From Cytophagaceae bacterium (GTDB taxonomy: Bacteria > Bacteroidota > Bacteroidia > Cytophagales > Spirosomataceae), in assembly GCA_027486845.1 (NCBI GenBank), contig JAIXOL010000008.1, positions 1 through 64,000 on the forward strand: DNA of 64,000 nt, written 5' to 3'. Each line of letters begins with the position of its first letter. Position 1 is the stretch's first letter. The translations under genes and the position numbers were made by a program. Of the stretch, positions 53,919 to 64,000 are shown one piece after another. Below the pieces are notes generated by a model, which saw only the letters and a program-made list of their open reading frames with translations, ran no database searches and was not told where the DNA came from.

Positions 53919-55127
53919 TCAATAAAGTTTTACTCTATTCACCAAAAACACCCAAACAATTGCTAAAACTGCCACAATCGAAAATGCAAATGATAGATTG
54001 ATACTTTTGGAAATAAATCCGATTAGCACTGGCCCTGCCAAAAAACCTCCCATACTGAAAGTATTCATGGTAGCCAAGCCTGCTCCTTTGGCCATACCCG
54101 GTACACGAGCCGCACTACCATATAATATAGGAGCTCCGCAAGATACGCCCGCCCCTACGAGCATAAAACCTAAAATAGAAGTAATTGTATAAGGGAAAAT
54201 AATAGCCAAAACAATACCCAAAGCCGCAATGATTCCACCTATGCGAAGTACGGCATTGCCACCAAAACGAGGAATGAGAGCATCGCCAAAGAAACGCCCC
54301 AACGCCATAAACATTGAGTAGCCAGCCAAACCCCAGCCAATGAAATAATCATCGGTCTGTACAACGTCTCGCATATAAACGGCCGTCCAATCGGCCATTG
54401 TGCCTTCGGTTACGTTAGTGCAAAGACTTATCAGAATCATTAAAAATAATGCACCTTTCGGAAGGATGAACTTTGCTCCGGGAGGCGTTCCTCCGGGAGG
54501 CGTTCCTCCGGGAGGCGTTCCTCCGTCATCGCCCTCTTCTGTGTTTTTTTTATTATGAATAGCCAAAATTGTTGGTCTAAGTAGCATAACCAAGGCCGTA
54601 ATTACAACTGCAATGAACGTCATTTGTAAAACTGGCTCGATTTTCATTCCACGCAAAAAACTTGCGGCAATCGAGCCAAGCATGAGTCCTGCACTAAACA
54701 TACCGTGGCAAGTTGACATAATATTTATACAATATTGATGTTCCAAGCTTGTCACACAAGTATTCATGGCTACATTCGTAACAGAAAGGCTCATTCCGAC
54801 CAATACCAAACCTACTGAGACCAATGGAAGGTAAGCAAAACTTACGGGTAAAATATAGGTAACTACCAACATAATCAGTCCAAAAATAGTAGTATTGAGC
54901 ATTCCGAAACGATTGATGAAGTAAGTCGAAAACGGATTCATGACGGTTGCACCGATGGGCATACTCAGCAAAAGTAGTCCAAGTTGAGCATCGTCTAGGT
55001 CAAATTTTTGTTTGATGTAGGGAATTAAAGTTGCCCAGTTTCCAAATAAAAATCCTACCGAAATAAAAACCATACCAATAGCCAAGCTTTGTCGATTGGT
55101 AAAAAAAGTACGTAAGTGAGTAAACAT
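53919..55127 (-). CDS. MFS transporter, FucP-like sugar permease type
   Basis: This 402-residue transporter has 12 membrane segments, resembling the fucose permease branch of MFS (FGNWATLIPYIKQKF near TM1, CHGMFSAGLMLG, MNTFSMGGFLAGPVLIG). A sugar substrate is likely but not proven. The cytoplasmic loop between TM6 and TM7 contains GGTPP three times, encoded by a GC-rich 15-bp tandem repeat. A beta-phosphoglucomutase-like gene lies upstream on the same strand, which fits sugar uptake. Confidence 0.85.
   Translation of the reverse strand: MFTHLRTFFTNRQSLAIGMVFISVGFLFGNWATLIPYIKQKFDLDDAQLGLLLLSMPIGATVMNPFSTYFINRFGMLNTTIFGLIMLVVTYILPVSFAYLPLVSVGLVLVGMSLSVTNVAMNTCVTSLEHQYCINIMSTCHGMFSAGLMLGSIAASFLRGMKIEPVLQMTFIAVVITALVMLLRPTILAIHNKKNTEEGDDGGTPPGGTPPGGTPPGAKFILPKGALFLMILISLCTNVTEGTMADWTAVYMRDVVQTDDYFIGWGLAGYSMFMALGRFFGDALIPRFGGNAVLRIGGIIAALGIVLAIIFPYTITSILGFMLVGAGVSCGAPILYGSAARVPGMAKGAGLATMNTFSMGGFLAGPVLIGFISKSINLSFAFSIVAVLAIVWVFLVNRVKLY
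54481..54525. repeat. Three perfect 15-bp tandem repeats in the MFS gene
   Basis: GGAGGCGTTCCTCCG occurs at 54481-54495, 54496-54510 and 54511-54525, preceded by a partial CTCCG. Each unit has GGAGG/CCTCC arms. The tract encodes GGTPP repeats and stands out as GC-rich. Confidence 0.92.
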
Positions 55128-55311
55128 TATAAATAATTTGTAGGCAAGGTTTGCAACCTGTCATTTGAAGCGATTACCTTATTGAGTTCTTTTTTGACTA
55201 TTAAAATATGACACACTAACGAAACAAATATTTCATAAAGCAGATTTCTGCAGATTTAACAAAAAACCTCCACAATTTGCGTGCAATAATTAGTAAACAA
55301 TATATACAAAT

Positions 55312-55971
55312 CTAGCCTACTATCTCTTTGATTTTCTGATAGGTTAGTTCTTCGTAATTTATAATATAGTCATCACAAACAGGTAATTCTTCTATTTTGT
55401 AAGTCGAAAGTACTCCCACAACTTTTGCACCTGCGGCTTTTCCTGCTGTAACGCCAGAGAAAGAATCTTCAAAAACAACGCATCTTTCTGGCGAAATATC
55501 TAAGTTTAAAGCAGATTTTAGATAAACTTCGGGATTGGGTTTGTGAGAGTTTACGTCTTCGCTTGCAAGTAATGATTGCATTTTATCACGTAAAGGCAGT
55601 TTGCTCAGAATCATTTCCATGTTCAGATACGGTGCCGAAGTTGCGATACCTGTTCGCACACCATTGGCTTTTAAATCTTCGATAAATTCGATTAAACCCG
55701 AAATCGGCTTTACGTGTGCTTCATAAATTTCACGAAAAAGAGCTTCTTTTTCAAACTCCATACGGTCGAACTCTTCGCCAGTGATTTCTCTTTTGAAAAA
55801 ATGTTTCAGAATATAGCTATTGCTTTTGCCGTACATGTGAGCAATAAATTCTTCTTCACTTGATGCGATTCCGTGTTTATCAAGATAGGCTTTCCAAGCG
55901 AGCGAGTGATAAGGGTTTGTGTCGCAGATGACACCGTCCATATCAAAAATAACAGCGAAGGATGTTTCCAA
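55312..55971 (-). CDS. Beta-phosphoglucomutase-like HAD phosphatase/mutase
   Basis: This HAD-superfamily enzyme should act on a sugar phosphate. With the TTG start at 55971 it has 219 residues, close to known beta-phosphoglucomutases (about 220). D10 and D12 (VIFDMDGVICDT), the cap domain (HSLAWKAYLDKHGI), ATSAPYLN, the Lys of SHKPNPEVYL and FEDSFSGVTAGKAAGAKVVGV are visible. The frame is open to a TTG at 56013, but a -7 promoter box lies at 56003-56010, so that upstream start is unlikely. Specificity for glucose phosphate over phosphoglycolate is not certain. Confidence 0.85.
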   Translation of the reverse strand: METSFAVIFDMDGVICDTNPYHSLAWKAYLDKHGIASSEEEFIAHMYGKSNSYILKHFFKREITGEEFDRMEFEKEALFREIYEAHVKPISGLIEFIEDLKANGVRTGIATSAPYLNMEMILSKLPLRDKMQSLLASEDVNSHKPNPEVYLKSALNLDISPERCVVFEDSFSGVTAGKAAGAKVVGVLSTYKIEELPVCDDYIINYEELTYQKIKEIVG

Positions 55972-56002
55972 TTTTCTTTGAGAAGGTTTAAGATTTATTT
56001 TG

Positions 56003-56010
56003 CAAAAGTA
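56003..56010 (-). promoter_or_regulatory. -7 box of the HAD gene
   Basis: On the minus strand TACTTTTG matches TAnnTTTG, giving transcription from about 55996 and a leader of about 25 nt to the TTG at 55971. Confidence 0.42.
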
Positions 56011-56127
56011 CAATTTTAAAAGGCGGGATTCTATTTTTTCATTTACTAAAATTATTGCTCTGTTACTTATTTATCTATTTAAAAGTTTATTTTTACTTTA
56101 GATTAAAGTACCCAATATCTCGAAATA

Positions 56128-56282
56128 AATTTAAAAATATTTCTCTATCTTTTAATTAGTTTCAAGAAGAGTATCGCTTTCTTGCTGTACTTCATTATGT
56201 TTGGACATAAAGCTTTGGCTCAAACAACTATGTGTTAATTTATAATAGTGCAGGAAAACAAGTTAAAATACTTAAGGCTTAG
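56128..56282 (+). pseudogene. Remnant of a secreted-protein gene (signal peptide plus T9SS-domain scrap)
   Basis: One frame reads KKSIAFLLYFIMFGHKALAQTT from 56164, a good signal peptide with AQ cleavage site, then stops at 56236-56238. Another frame reads YVLIYNSAGKQVKILKA at 56229-56279, like the middle of a T9SS sorting domain, then stops at 56282. No ATG precedes the signal peptide. I read this as a gene reduced by internal deletion. The rest of the 440-bp gap (56014-56453) shows nothing else recognisable. Confidence 0.45.
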
Positions 56283-56453
56283 ATACTTAACTAACAATAA
56301 GAAATCAGCATAAAAACTTGAGAAAAGATTCTTACTTTATCGGAGGAATTGATGATGGCTCCGAGGATTCATCTTCCTTAATTATCCAAAAATAACGAAA
56401 CTATATTGCCCAAAATTTGGTTAAATTAGTTCGAGCTATTCTTTTAAAACTGA

Positions 56454-59339
56454 ATGAATAATACCCAAAATACGCATCATACCGACGTCGAAACCCTTGA
56501 CCCGAAGCAATATATTATCATCAAGGGAGCAAAAGTAAATAATCTTAAAAATATTGATGTGGCAATTCCCCGAAACAAACTCGTGGTGGTTACAGGGCTT
56601 TCGGGAAGTGGGAAATCTTCGTTGGCATTCGATACACTCTTTGCCGAGGGGCAGCGAATGTATGTCGAAAGTCTGAGTTCGTATGCTCGTCAGTTTTTGG
56701 GTCGTATGGAAAAACCTGAAGTAGATTATATCAAAGGTGTTTCGCCAGCGATTGCCATAGAACAAAAAGTTGCGACCAAAAACCCTCGATCGACGGTCGG
56801 CACAACCACCGAAATATACGATTATCTAAAACTTCTTTTTGCTCGTGCTGGTATTACCTACTCGCCAGTTTCGGGGAAGGAAGTAAGAAAAGATACTGTA
56901 ACTGATGTCGTAAATTTCATTCTTTCGCACGAAGAAGGCACTCGTGTGATGGTCTTGACACCTTTAAAAGTAAAAGAAGGTCGAAAAATAGAGAAAGAAT
57001 TAGAGCTTTTGCTTCAAAAAGGCTACACACGGATTGTAGTTGATGGCGAAATCAAGCAAATACAAGACCTTCAAGATGAAAAAATAAAACTTTCGGAAGA
57101 GCAAGATTTAGAAATTCTGATTGACCGAAACGTTGTGAAGCATGACGACGAAGACACTCAATTTCGTTTTTCAGACTCAGTGCAAACTTCTTTTTTTGAG
57201 GGAGAAGGCGAATGTATCGTTGAAATTATGCCCTCGGCTACACTCGAACAGCACTCATCACCTCCTATGCCCGAGCGAAGTCGAGGGCAAAGAAGAACTA
57301 CATTCTCAGATAAATTTGAACTTGACGGAATACCTTTTGAAGAACCCAGTGTAAATCTTTTTACCTTCAATAATCCTTTTGGAGCTTGCAAACGCTGCGA
57401 AGGTTTCGGAAAAGTACTTGGAATTGACCCCGAACTGGTAATTCCTGATAAAAGTTTATCAGTTTTTGAAGGAGCGATTGCTCCGTGGCGAAGCGAACGC
57501 ATGAGCGAATGGCTTGCACCTTTACTCAAAAATGGTATTCGTTGCGATTTTCCGATTCACCGCTCATACAAAGATCTCACAACCGAACAACAACAATTAC
57601 TTTGGACAGGTAATGAATATTTCCAAGGGCTCAATGCTTTCTTTACTGACATCGAAAGTCAAGTGCATAAGGTACAATACAGAGTGATGCTTTCTCGTTA
57701 CAGAGGCCGAACTGACTGTCCTGATTGTCGAAGCTCACGCTTACGCAAAGATGCCGGCTATGTAAAAATCGGCAAAGCATCAATCGTTGATTTAGTGTTG
57801 ATGCCAATTTCGGATTTAGCTAAGTTCTTCAAAAGTTTACAGCTACCCGATTATCAGAAAGCTGTTTCAAAAAGAATTTTGATAGAAATTAATAGCCGCC
57901 TTGAATTTATGGAGCGAGTTGGACTGGGTTATTTGACACTCAATCGCCTTACCTCAAGTCTTTCGGGCGGTGAATTTCAACGTATAAAACTGGCAACTTC
58001 GCTTGGAAGTGCCTTGGTTGGTTCGATGTATATTCTTGACGAACCAAGTATTGGCTTACACCCACGAGATACACAACGTTTAGTAAGTGTTTTAGAGTCG
58101 CTGCGCGACATGGGCAATACAGTGGTTGTAGTAGAACACGAAGAAGAAGTTATGCGTGCTGCCGACCAAATTATCGATATCGGACCAGATGCAGGAACGC
58201 TTGGTGGAGAATTAATTTTTCAAGGTAGTTGGGCGGAAATCAATAAAACATCAAGTGAAAAAAGCATTTCCCACACTATCAATTTTTTAACAGGAGTCGA
58301 CCAAATTCCTGTGCCTATTCAACGCCGAAAACCAACTGATTTTATTGAACTAAAAGGTGCAAGAGAAAATAATCTCAAAGAAGTTGATGTTAAATTTCCG
58401 TTAGGCGTACTTACAGTTGTAACTGGCGTGAGCGGTTCAGGAAAATCAACTTTAGTTCGTAAAATTTTATTTCCAGCTATAGCTCGCTTGAAAGGCGAAT
58501 ACAGCGAAGAGGCTGGAAAGTATTCAGCTTTGATTGGTTCACTCGACCGCATCACGCAGGTTGAAATGATTGACCAAAATCCGATTGGAAAATCGTCTCG
58601 TTCAAACCCTGTCACGTACATCAAGGCGTATGATTACATTCGTCAAATGATGGCCGAACAACAGCTTTCAAAAGCACGAGATTATAAGCCAGCTTTCTTC
58701 TCTTTCAATGTTGATGGTGGCCGTTGTGAGGCCTGCCAAGGAGAAGGCGAGCAAACAATCGAAATGCAATTTATGGCTGATGTACGCCTAAAATGCGAAA
58801 GTTGTAGGGGAAAACGCTTTAAGCAGGAGATTCTTGAAGTAAAGTATAATGAAAAAGATATTGCTGATATTTTGGCCATGACCGTTGACGAAGCCATTGG
58901 GTTTTTCAGCGTAAGTGAGCCAAAACTAGCCGACAAACTGCGTCCACTGCAGGATGTTGGTTTAGGTTACATTCGTTTAGGACAATCCTCAAGTACGCTT
59001 TCGGGCGGAGAAGCACAGCGAGTAAAGCTAGCATTTTTCTTGAGCAAAGGTAATGCTGATAAAGGCAAAACACTATTCGTTTTTGACGAACCAACAACAG
59101 GTTTACACTTCCATGACATCAAAAAACTATTGAAAGCCATCAATGCTTTAGTTGACCAAGGCGATACCGTGATTATTATTGAGCATAATATGGAAGTCAT
59201 AACATCGGCCGATTGGATTATTGATTTAGGCCCAGATGGTGGCGAAAAAGGTGGCTATTTGACTTTTGAAGGCACCCCCGAAGCAATGATAAAACTTGAA
59301 GGGAATTTTACTGCTGATTTCTTGAAAGGGAAATTATAA
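56454..59339 (+). CDS. uvrA: UvrABC excinuclease subunit A
   Basis: This 961-residue damage-recognition ATPase of nucleotide excision repair has Walker A GLSGSGKS at 48-55 and a second at GVSGSGKS near 660. Both ABC signatures ([24 protein letters not shown]) and the zinc-finger cysteines ([30 protein letters not shown]) are present. The length is slightly above the usual 940. Residues about 260-279 in the first insertion region are encoded by an in-frame palindromic repeat absent from typical UvrA. Confidence 0.96.
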   Translation: MNNTQNTHHTDVETLDPKQYIIIKGAKVNNLKNIDVAIPRNKLVVVTGLSGSGKSSLAFDTLFAEGQRMYVESLSSYARQFLGRMEKPEVDYIKGVSPAIAIEQKVATKNPRSTVGTTTEIYDYLKLLFARAGITYSPVSGKEVRKDTVTDVVNFILSHEEGTRVMVLTPLKVKEGRKIEKELELLLQKGYTRIVVDGEIKQIQDLQDEKIKLSEEQDLEILIDRNVVKHDDEDTQFRFSDSVQTSFFEGEGECIVEIMPSATLEQHSSPPMPERSRGQRRTTFSDKFELDGIPFEEPSVNLFTFNNPFGACKRCEGFGKVLGIDPELVIPDKSLSVFEGAIAPWRSERMSEWLAPLLKNGIRCDFPIHRSYKDLTTEQQQLLWTGNEYFQGLNAFFTDIESQVHKVQYRVMLSRYRGRTDCPDCRSSRLRKDAGYVKIGKASIVDLVLMPISDLAKFFKSLQLPDYQKAVSKRILIEINSRLEFMERVGLGYLTLNRLTSSLSGGEFQRIKLATSLGSALVGSMYILDEPSIGLHPRDTQRLVSVLESLRDMGNTVVVVEHEEEVMRAADQIIDIGPDAGTLGGELIFQGSWAEINKTSSEKSISHTINFLTGVDQIPVPIQRRKPTDFIELKGARENNLKEVDVKFPLGVLTVVTGVSGSGKSTLVRKILFPAIARLKGEYSEEAGKYSALIGSLDRITQVEMIDQNPIGKSSRSNPVTYIKAYDYIRQMMAEQQLSKARDYKPAFFSFNVDGGRCEACQGEGEQTIEMQFMADVRLKCESCRGKRFKQEILEVKYNEKDIADILAMTVDEAIGFFSVSEPKLADKLRPLQDVGLGYIRLGQSSSTLSGGEAQRVKLAFFLSKGNADKGKTLFVFDEPTTGLHFHDIKKLLKAINALVDQGDTVIIIEHNMEVITSADWIIDLGPDGGEKGGYLTFEGTPEAMIKLEGNFTADFLKGKL
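57231..57288. repeat. In-frame palindromic repeat inside uvrA
   Basis: Left arm CCCTCGGCTACACTCGAAC (57231-57249) and right arm GCCCGAGCGAAGTCGAGGG (57269-57287) are inverted copies matching at 14 of 19 positions. The core resembles CTTCGACTCCGCTCA at 5011-5025. Confidence 0.65.
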
Positions 59340-59341
59340 AA

Positions 59342-59377
59342 TTTTGGAAGTCAGGAATAAAAGCTTGACTTTCAAAA
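59342..59377 (+). terminator. Hairpin after uvrA
   Basis: A 14-nt arm at 59342-59355 pairs with 59364-59377 (12 Watson-Crick pairs plus wobbles) just after the stop codon. The T run is weak. Confidence 0.5.
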
Positions 59378-59448
59378 CTCAACTCCATCCTATTTTATCT
59401 ACAAAAAATCTTATCTCACTTCTTTCTTTTCTGTCAAATAAATTTAAT

Positions 59449-59456
59449 TAATTTTG
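59449..59456 (+). promoter_or_regulatory. -7 box for the cytochrome gene pair
   Basis: TAATTTTG matches TAnnTTTG, 25 bp before the start codon at 59482. No clear -33 partner. Confidence 0.4.
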
Positions 59457-59481
59457 AGAAAATCTTTGTACCAAAACAAAA

Positions 59482-60921
59482 ATGTTTCAAACAGAATTAA
59501 TCGGACATTTACATCCACTCATCGTTCACTTGCCCATCGGCATTGTAATTTTTGCCTATGTAATGATGATTTTTCAGCAATTTCGAAAAATTGACATAGA
59601 TGTTGCCATTGATTTAGCCCTACTTTTAGGAACACTTTCTTCTGTATTTGCTTGTATAGCAGGCTGGTTTTTGGCCAAATCGGGTGACTACGAAACCGAT
59701 GCTATTTTCAAACACCAATGGACTGGTATCAGCACCGCCATTCTCGGATTTTTGGCATATTTTTTCAAAAAATATCGTTGGATTTTAGCAACCGCAACTA
59801 TCATTTTTTTGACAATAGCAGGGCATTTTGGAGGAAATCTCACGCATGGAGAAGGCTATCTTTTTAATTCTAAAAGTAAATCTTCTACTACGATAGACAC
59901 CACAAAAATAGCTTCTTTTGATAGTATTGACAGTACGCAGAGCATGAATCATGTCGTTACAAGAAAAACATTTGTGTATCGAGATAAGATTATTCCGATT
60001 TTGAAAACCAAGTGTTATAACTGTCATTCTGCCAGCAAAAAGAAAGGTAGTTTACGCTTAGATTCGGAAGATTTCATAAAAAAAGGCGGCAAAAATGGGC
60101 GTATTGTGAGCCTTGGGAATCCAAATAAAAGTACATTATTTACGCATTTAATTTTACCCGAAGACGATGATAAACATATGCCTCCCAAAGGTAAAACACA
60201 ACTTACCAGAAACGAGATTTCGACTATTTATTCTTGGATAAAAAAAGGAGCATCTTTTGCAGAAGAAATTGAGGATATTGCCAACGAAAAACCTCTGATG
60301 GAAACCTTCATTCTCAACACACCAAATCCGTCTGAAGCAGGTTCTGATATTTCAGTCATTGAAAAAGAAGACGTACAAAATAATGATTCAAAATTACAGG
60401 AAATGAATGTAGAAGCTATCAGCCCATCTGTGCTTGAAAAATTGAAACAGCAAAACATCGGTATTACGTATTTGGGAAATGGTTCAAATTATGTTTCAGC
60501 TAATTTTGTGAATGTCAGAAATTATAAACCATTTTTATTAAACAACTTAGAAAGTATTAATAATCAGCTCATTAACCTAAGATTAAGTAATCAACCAATC
60601 AATGATGAGGCTATTAAAAAAATCACTAACTTTAAGAACTTAACAAAGTTAAATCTCGAAAACACAGATATTTCAGATGCTGCTTTGGAGCATCTGAAAG
60701 CTTTACCAAACCTCGAACAACTTAATTTATACGGCACAAATATCACTGATAGCGGATTGGAGGCTTTTTCAAAATACCCAAAACTAAAGGTGGTTTATTT
60801 ATGGCAAACTAAAGTAAGTAAATCGGGAATTGAACATTTGAAAAAGTCATTACCAAAATTACAAATTGAAACAGGTGAATTTCAGTTTTCGAGGCCTGAT
60901 ACTAATAAAATTATCAAATAA
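59482..60921 (+). CDS. DUF2231 membrane protein with planctomycete-type cytochrome and leucine-rich repeats
   Basis: This 479-residue protein starts with a DUF2231 membrane domain of four helices (LHPLIVHLPIGIVIF ... GHFGGNLTHGEGYLF, about 1-130). A planctomycete-type cytochrome c domain (PSCyt1, about 165-265) follows with haem site C178-x-x-C181-H182 and MPPKGKTQL. The C-terminal 140 residues form leucine-rich repeats (LTKLNLENTDISDAALEHLKALPNLEQLNLYGTNITDSGLEAF). The haem domain should be outside the cytoplasm. It forms an operon with the DUF1549/DUF1553 gene 25 bp downstream. The family's substrate is unknown. Confidence 0.85.
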   Translation: MFQTELIGHLHPLIVHLPIGIVIFAYVMMIFQQFRKIDIDVAIDLALLLGTLSSVFACIAGWFLAKSGDYETDAIFKHQWTGISTAILGFLAYFFKKYRWILATATIIFLTIAGHFGGNLTHGEGYLFNSKSKSSTTIDTTKIASFDSIDSTQSMNHVVTRKTFVYRDKIIPILKTKCYNCHSASKKKGSLRLDSEDFIKKGGKNGRIVSLGNPNKSTLFTHLILPEDDDKHMPPKGKTQLTRNEISTIYSWIKKGASFAEEIEDIANEKPLMETFILNTPNPSEAGSDISVIEKEDVQNNDSKLQEMNVEAISPSVLEKLKQQNIGITYLGNGSNYVSANFVNVRNYKPFLLNNLESINNQLINLRLSNQPINDEAIKKITNFKNLTKLNLENTDISDAALEHLKALPNLEQLNLYGTNITDSGLEAFSKYPKLKVVYLWQTKVSKSGIEHLKKSLPKLQIETGEFQFSRPDTNKIIK

Positions 60922-60946
60922 GAATTTAAAAACAATAAATTCAATC

Positions 60947-63900
60947 ATGAAAAAATACTTACTTTTACTCATTGCTTGTATTTATTTATGGTCATTTAAA
61001 CCAAATGAGCATCGGGTTGCAGACCCTTCAAAATTTCCCGAAGATGTTGCACTCGCCTATAAAAATTTGCCTGCAACTGTAAATTATAATCTTCATGTCA
61101 AGCCCATTTTATCGGATAAATGCTTTGCCTGCCACGGCCCCGATAAAGCCAAACAAAAAGCAGGGTTACGTTTAGATTTAGCCGATGCCGCCTATGCACA
61201 GCTACCAGAAAGTCCTAGTAAAGTTGCTATTGTGCCACGAAACCTAAAGAAAAGTGAAGTTTTTCACCGAATCCTCTCTGCTGACCCTACCTATGTGATG
61301 CCTACACCTAAATCGCATTTGAGTTTATCAGCTCACGAAAAAGCAGTCATTATCAAATGGATTGAAAATGGAGCTGTTTATCAACCTCATTGGGCATTTG
61401 TAAAACCACAAAAAAGAGCAATCCCCTTGCTTAAAAATACGCTTACTTTTTCGCCAATCAATCAAATTGACAATTTCATTTTTGGCCGTCTAGAGCAAGA
61501 AGGTTTATCATCATCGAAGGAGGCTTCGAGAGAAATTTTATTGCGTCGTTTATCATTTGATTTAACAGGTTTACCGCCAACTTTAAATGAAATTGATGCT
61601 TTTATAGGTGATAATAGCCCCAACGCCTACGAAAAACAAGTTGATAGACTTCTCGCTTCACCGCATTATGGCGAAAAAATGGCAACTGATTGGCTCGATT
61701 TAGCACGTTTTGCCGATTCGCACGGCTATACTGTTGACCGCCTTCGAGATATGTCACCTTATCGAGATTGGGTCATTCGGGCTTTCAACGAAAATATGCC
61801 TTATAATACTTTCATCCACCAACAATTGGCAGGTGATTTGCTTCCTTCGCCCACAAAAGACATGCTTATTGCTACGGCTTTTAATCGAAATCATCCTCAA
61901 AATTTAGAAGGTGGCATTGTGGAAGAAGAATTTCAGACAGAATACGTAATGGATAGAACCAATACGTTTGGCGATGCTTTCTTGGCAATTTCGGTTGGTT
62001 GTGCCAAGTGCCACGACCATAAATATGACCCAATTTCGCAGAAAAATTATTATGAATTGTTCAGTTTTTTCAATAACGTAAGAGAAGCAGGGCAAATTTC
62101 GTGGAATGATGACCTTCCTACTCCTACCTTACTTTTACCAACTTCAGAGCAGGAAAAAGTTGTTAGTTTCATCAAAAACTCCATTTCTGACCAAGAGCAA
62201 AAAGTTATCGAAACACAAAATTCAGCTTCAGCAGATTTTGAAAAATGGCTACAAGAAAACCAGCATAAGTCGCTAGCTAACAATACTTTACCACAAATTG
62301 GCTTACAAGGGCTTTATACATTTGAAGATTCACTTCGAAATAGTATTAATTCAAAACAATCAGGTGTGATGCGTCGTGATGCCGGGACACTTGATAAACC
62401 TACATTCGAGAAAAACTCCAAGGGAAAAGTATTGCTCTTAGATGGAGATGTTTACGCCGATTTAAAAGACGTGGGCATTTTCCGAAAATCAGAAGCTTTT
62501 ACGGTCGGAATGTGGGTCTATATCCCAAAAGAAATGAAGGATGGAGTAATTTTTCATAAAAGTAATGCCGAGCGTCTGTATAATTTCAAGGGCTATCACC
62601 TTTTTCTACGAAACAACAAATTTGAAATCACGATGGCTCACACTGCCCCTTCGAATGCCATTACAAAATTGAGTTTGAAAGATGCTCCGCGTGAAAAATG
62701 GTTGCATTTAAGCATGACTTATGATGGTTCTGCCAAAGCCAATGGCTTCAAATTATACCTCGATGGCGAAGAGACACCTATGGAAACCATCATCGACCAG
62801 TTATACAAGGACATCATTTTTTATTCAAAATCAGAACCTGCTTTGCAGATTGGTGGTTGGTGGCGTGGCTTAGGTTTTAAGGGTGGAAAAGTTGACGAAA
62901 TAGTTGTTTATAATCGAACATTAACACCTTTTGAAGTGAAAATCTTAGCAAAAAAAGCCGATTGGAGCAATATTTCCAATAAATCAGTACTTGAACTAAA
63001 TACTCAAGAGAAGGCTGTTTTAAAGGAATATTACTTTTCAGCCGTCAATTCAGCTATTTTGTCTTCAAAAAAAGAATTGCAAAAACTCCGAACGGCTTTA
63101 TCTGATTCAAGCGAAAAAGTTGCTGAAATAATGGTCATGCAAGAAATGCCTAAACCTAAAATAACGCACTTACTTCATCGAGGGCAATATGATGCCTTGG
63201 GCGAAGAGGTAAAACCCAATACTCCTAAAGATATTCTTGCATTTCCTGCCAATTTACCCAAAAATCGACTTGGTTTGGCTCAATGGCTTACTGACAAAAA
63301 TAACCCACTAACTGCAAGAGTAGCGGTAAACCGATTTTGGCAAAATTTCTTCGGAGTGGGTATTGTGAAAACTACCGAAGATTTTGGCAATCAAGGCGAA
63401 ATGCCAAGTCACCTCGAATTATTAGATTGGCTAGCTGTTAATTTCCAAGCAGGTTGGGATATAAAAAAACTCAACAAACTAATTGTAATGTCGGCCACGT
63501 ATAGACAAGATTCAAAAACTACCAAAGAAGTAAGGGAGCGTGACCCCGAAAATCGTTTACTTTCGCACGGGCCAAGTAATCGACTAACTGCCGAAATGGT
63601 ACGTGATAACGCTTTGGCGGTAAGCGGTCTAATCAATAAAAAAATTGGTGGTAAAAGCGTAAAACCTTACCAACCCGATGGACTTTGGGAAATTAATAAC
63701 ACGCATTATACCCAAGATTCGAGCGATGCCATCTATCGTCGAAGCCTATATGTCATCGTCAAACGTTCGGTGCCAAATCCAACTTTGGGCACATTCGATT
63801 CCCCATCTCGCAGCTATTGTGTGGTTCGCCGTCAAAAGACCAATACACCTTTGCAAGCCCTTGTTACGCTTAATGACCCAACATTTATTGAAGCTGCCAA

Positions 63901-64000
63901 AGTTATGGGTGAAAGCATGACCAAGCAAGCTGACACACGAAAAGCAATTATTGAAATGTATCGAAAACTAAGTAGTAAAATGCCTTCTGAACGCGAACTA
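60947..64000 (+). CDS. DUF1549/DUF1553 (PSD1) cytochrome c protein with LamG domain, 3' end outside window
   Basis: An open frame of 1018 codons runs to the last base without a stop. A signal peptide ([15 protein letters not shown]) is followed by a PSCyt1 haem domain (C59-x-x-C62-H63, then [15 protein letters not shown]). DUF1549/PSCyt2 (about 180-385) contains [33 protein letters not shown] and a second haem motif C352-x-x-C355-H356 ([11 protein letters not shown]). A LamG-like sandwich (about 500-670) follows, then the start of DUF1553 ([27 protein letters not shown]). Such proteins are abundant in Planctomycetes next to secreted sulfatases and dehydrogenases; the function is unproven. Confidence 0.88.
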   Translation, partial: MKKYLLLLIACIYLWSFKPNEHRVADPSKFPEDVALAYKNLPATVNYNLHVKPILSDKCFACHGPDKAKQKAGLRLDLADAAYAQLPESPSKVAIVPRNLKKSEVFHRILSADPTYVMPTPKSHLSLSAHEKAVIIKWIENGAVYQPHWAFVKPQKRAIPLLKNTLTFSPINQIDNFIFGRLEQEGLSSSKEASREILLRRLSFDLTGLPPTLNEIDAFIGDNSPNAYEKQVDRLLASPHYGEKMATDWLDLARFADSHGYTVDRLRDMSPYRDWVIRAFNENMPYNTFIHQQLAGDLLPSPTKDMLIATAFNRNHPQNLEGGIVEEEFQTEYVMDRTNTFGDAFLAISVGCAKCHDHKYDPISQKNYYELFSFFNNVREAGQISWNDDLPTPTLLLPTSEQEKVVSFIKNSISDQEQKVIETQNSASADFEKWLQENQHKSLANNTLPQIGLQGLYTFEDSLRNSINSKQSGVMRRDAGTLDKPTFEKNSKGKVLLLDGDVYADLKDVGIFRKSEAFTVGMWVYIPKEMKDGVIFHKSNAERLYNFKGYHLFLRNNKFEITMAHTAPSNAITKLSLKDAPREKWLHLSMTYDGSAKANGFKLYLDGEETPMETIIDQLYKDIIFYSKSEPALQIGGWWRGLGFKGGKVDEIVVYNRTLTPFEVKILAKKADWSNISNKSVLELNTQEKAVLKEYYFSAVNSAILSSKKELQKLRTALSDSSEKVAEIMVMQEMPKPKITHLLHRGQYDALGEEVKPNTPKDILAFPANLPKNRLGLAQWLTDKNNPLTARVAVNRFWQNFFGVGIVKTTEDFGNQGEMPSHLELLDWLAVNFQAGWDIKKLNKLIVMSATYRQDSKTTKEVRERDPENRLLSHGPSNRLTAEMVRDNALAVSGLINKKIGGKSVKPYQPDGLWEINNTHYTQDSSDAIYRRSLYVIVKRSVPNPTLGTFDSPSRSYCVVRRQKTNTPLQALVTLNDPTFIEAAKVMGESMTKQADTRKAIIEMYRKLSSKMPSEREL

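Noticed and set aside
54481-54525. Possible CRISPR-like repeats
   Set aside because: The units are 15 bp, directly adjacent and coding in frame; there are no spacers and no cas genes.
1-64000. Phage, defence or toxin-antitoxin system, tRNA or rRNA genes
   Set aside because: None of their hallmark proteins or sequences was found on either strand.

Overview
The window is AT-rich chromosomal DNA from a member of the Bacteroidota, most likely Cytophagales (Spirosoma/Emticicia/Runella-like). Evidence: a SusC/SusD pair, two proteins with type IX secretion (T9SS) C-terminal sorting domains, ASPIC/UnbV and VCBS-repeat lipoproteins, a fused HisB, promoters of the Bacteroidota form (TTTG, 19-20 bp, TAnnTTTG), and few Shine-Dalgarno sites. 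The genus is inference. No tRNA, rRNA, CRISPR array, prophage or defence locus was seen. The first base is the outer end of an ISAs1-family insertion sequence, which suggests a contig edge.

Layout. 1-1230: complete IS. 1309-3653: first Tat small subunit + GMC dehydrogenase pair. 3818-9159: hisB, ruvC, a flippase-like membrane protein with a GT2 glycosyltransferase, and an M19 dipeptidase. 9674-20106: SusC, SusD, an ASPIC/UnbV lipoprotein and a barrel-less plug protein. 20110-27986: a Nudix-fold protein, probably a regulator, divergent from a large sorbosone-dehydrogenase-like cytochrome, then a Tat TIM-barrel epimerase, a Tat carboxylesterase and a second esterase. 28077-33824: second small subunit + GMC pair, then a T9SS-secreted GH5 glycosidase translationally coupled to a c-type cytochrome/VCBS lipoprotein. 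33888-40058 (minus): a propeller-HEAT-haem lipoprotein, a sulfatase and a second Tat epimerase in one operon, divergent from a ROK regulator and a Tat glycosylasparaginase. 43036-59339: mainly housekeeping and transport genes (thiolase, two MFS transporters, TPR protein, DEAD helicase, D-aminoacylase, YqgE/AlgH, beta-phosphoglucomutase-like HAD, uvrA), a membrane protein of unknown function and a decayed secreted-protein gene. 59482-64000: planctomycete-type cytochromes (DUF2231-PSCyt1-LRR, then DUF1549/DUF1553, which runs off the window).

How the genes may work together. The accessory part looks like an extracytoplasmic, oxidation-first glycan catabolism region. GH5, sulfatase, esterases and glycosylasparaginase would trim polymers. 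SusC/D would import oligomers. The two GMC dehydrogenases, exported with their Tat small subunits, would oxidise sugars or glycosides. The two Tat epimerase-like TIM barrels would act on the keto-sugars. The many c-type haem domains (five genes) could take the electrons. This pathway is inference; the domains and signals are read from the sequence.

A second theme is small repeats. Several kinds of short palindromic repeat lie between genes, and some sit in frame inside genes (uvrA, the ASPIC/UnbV gene, the GT2 gene). Three other genes carry 15-bp in-frame tandem repeats.
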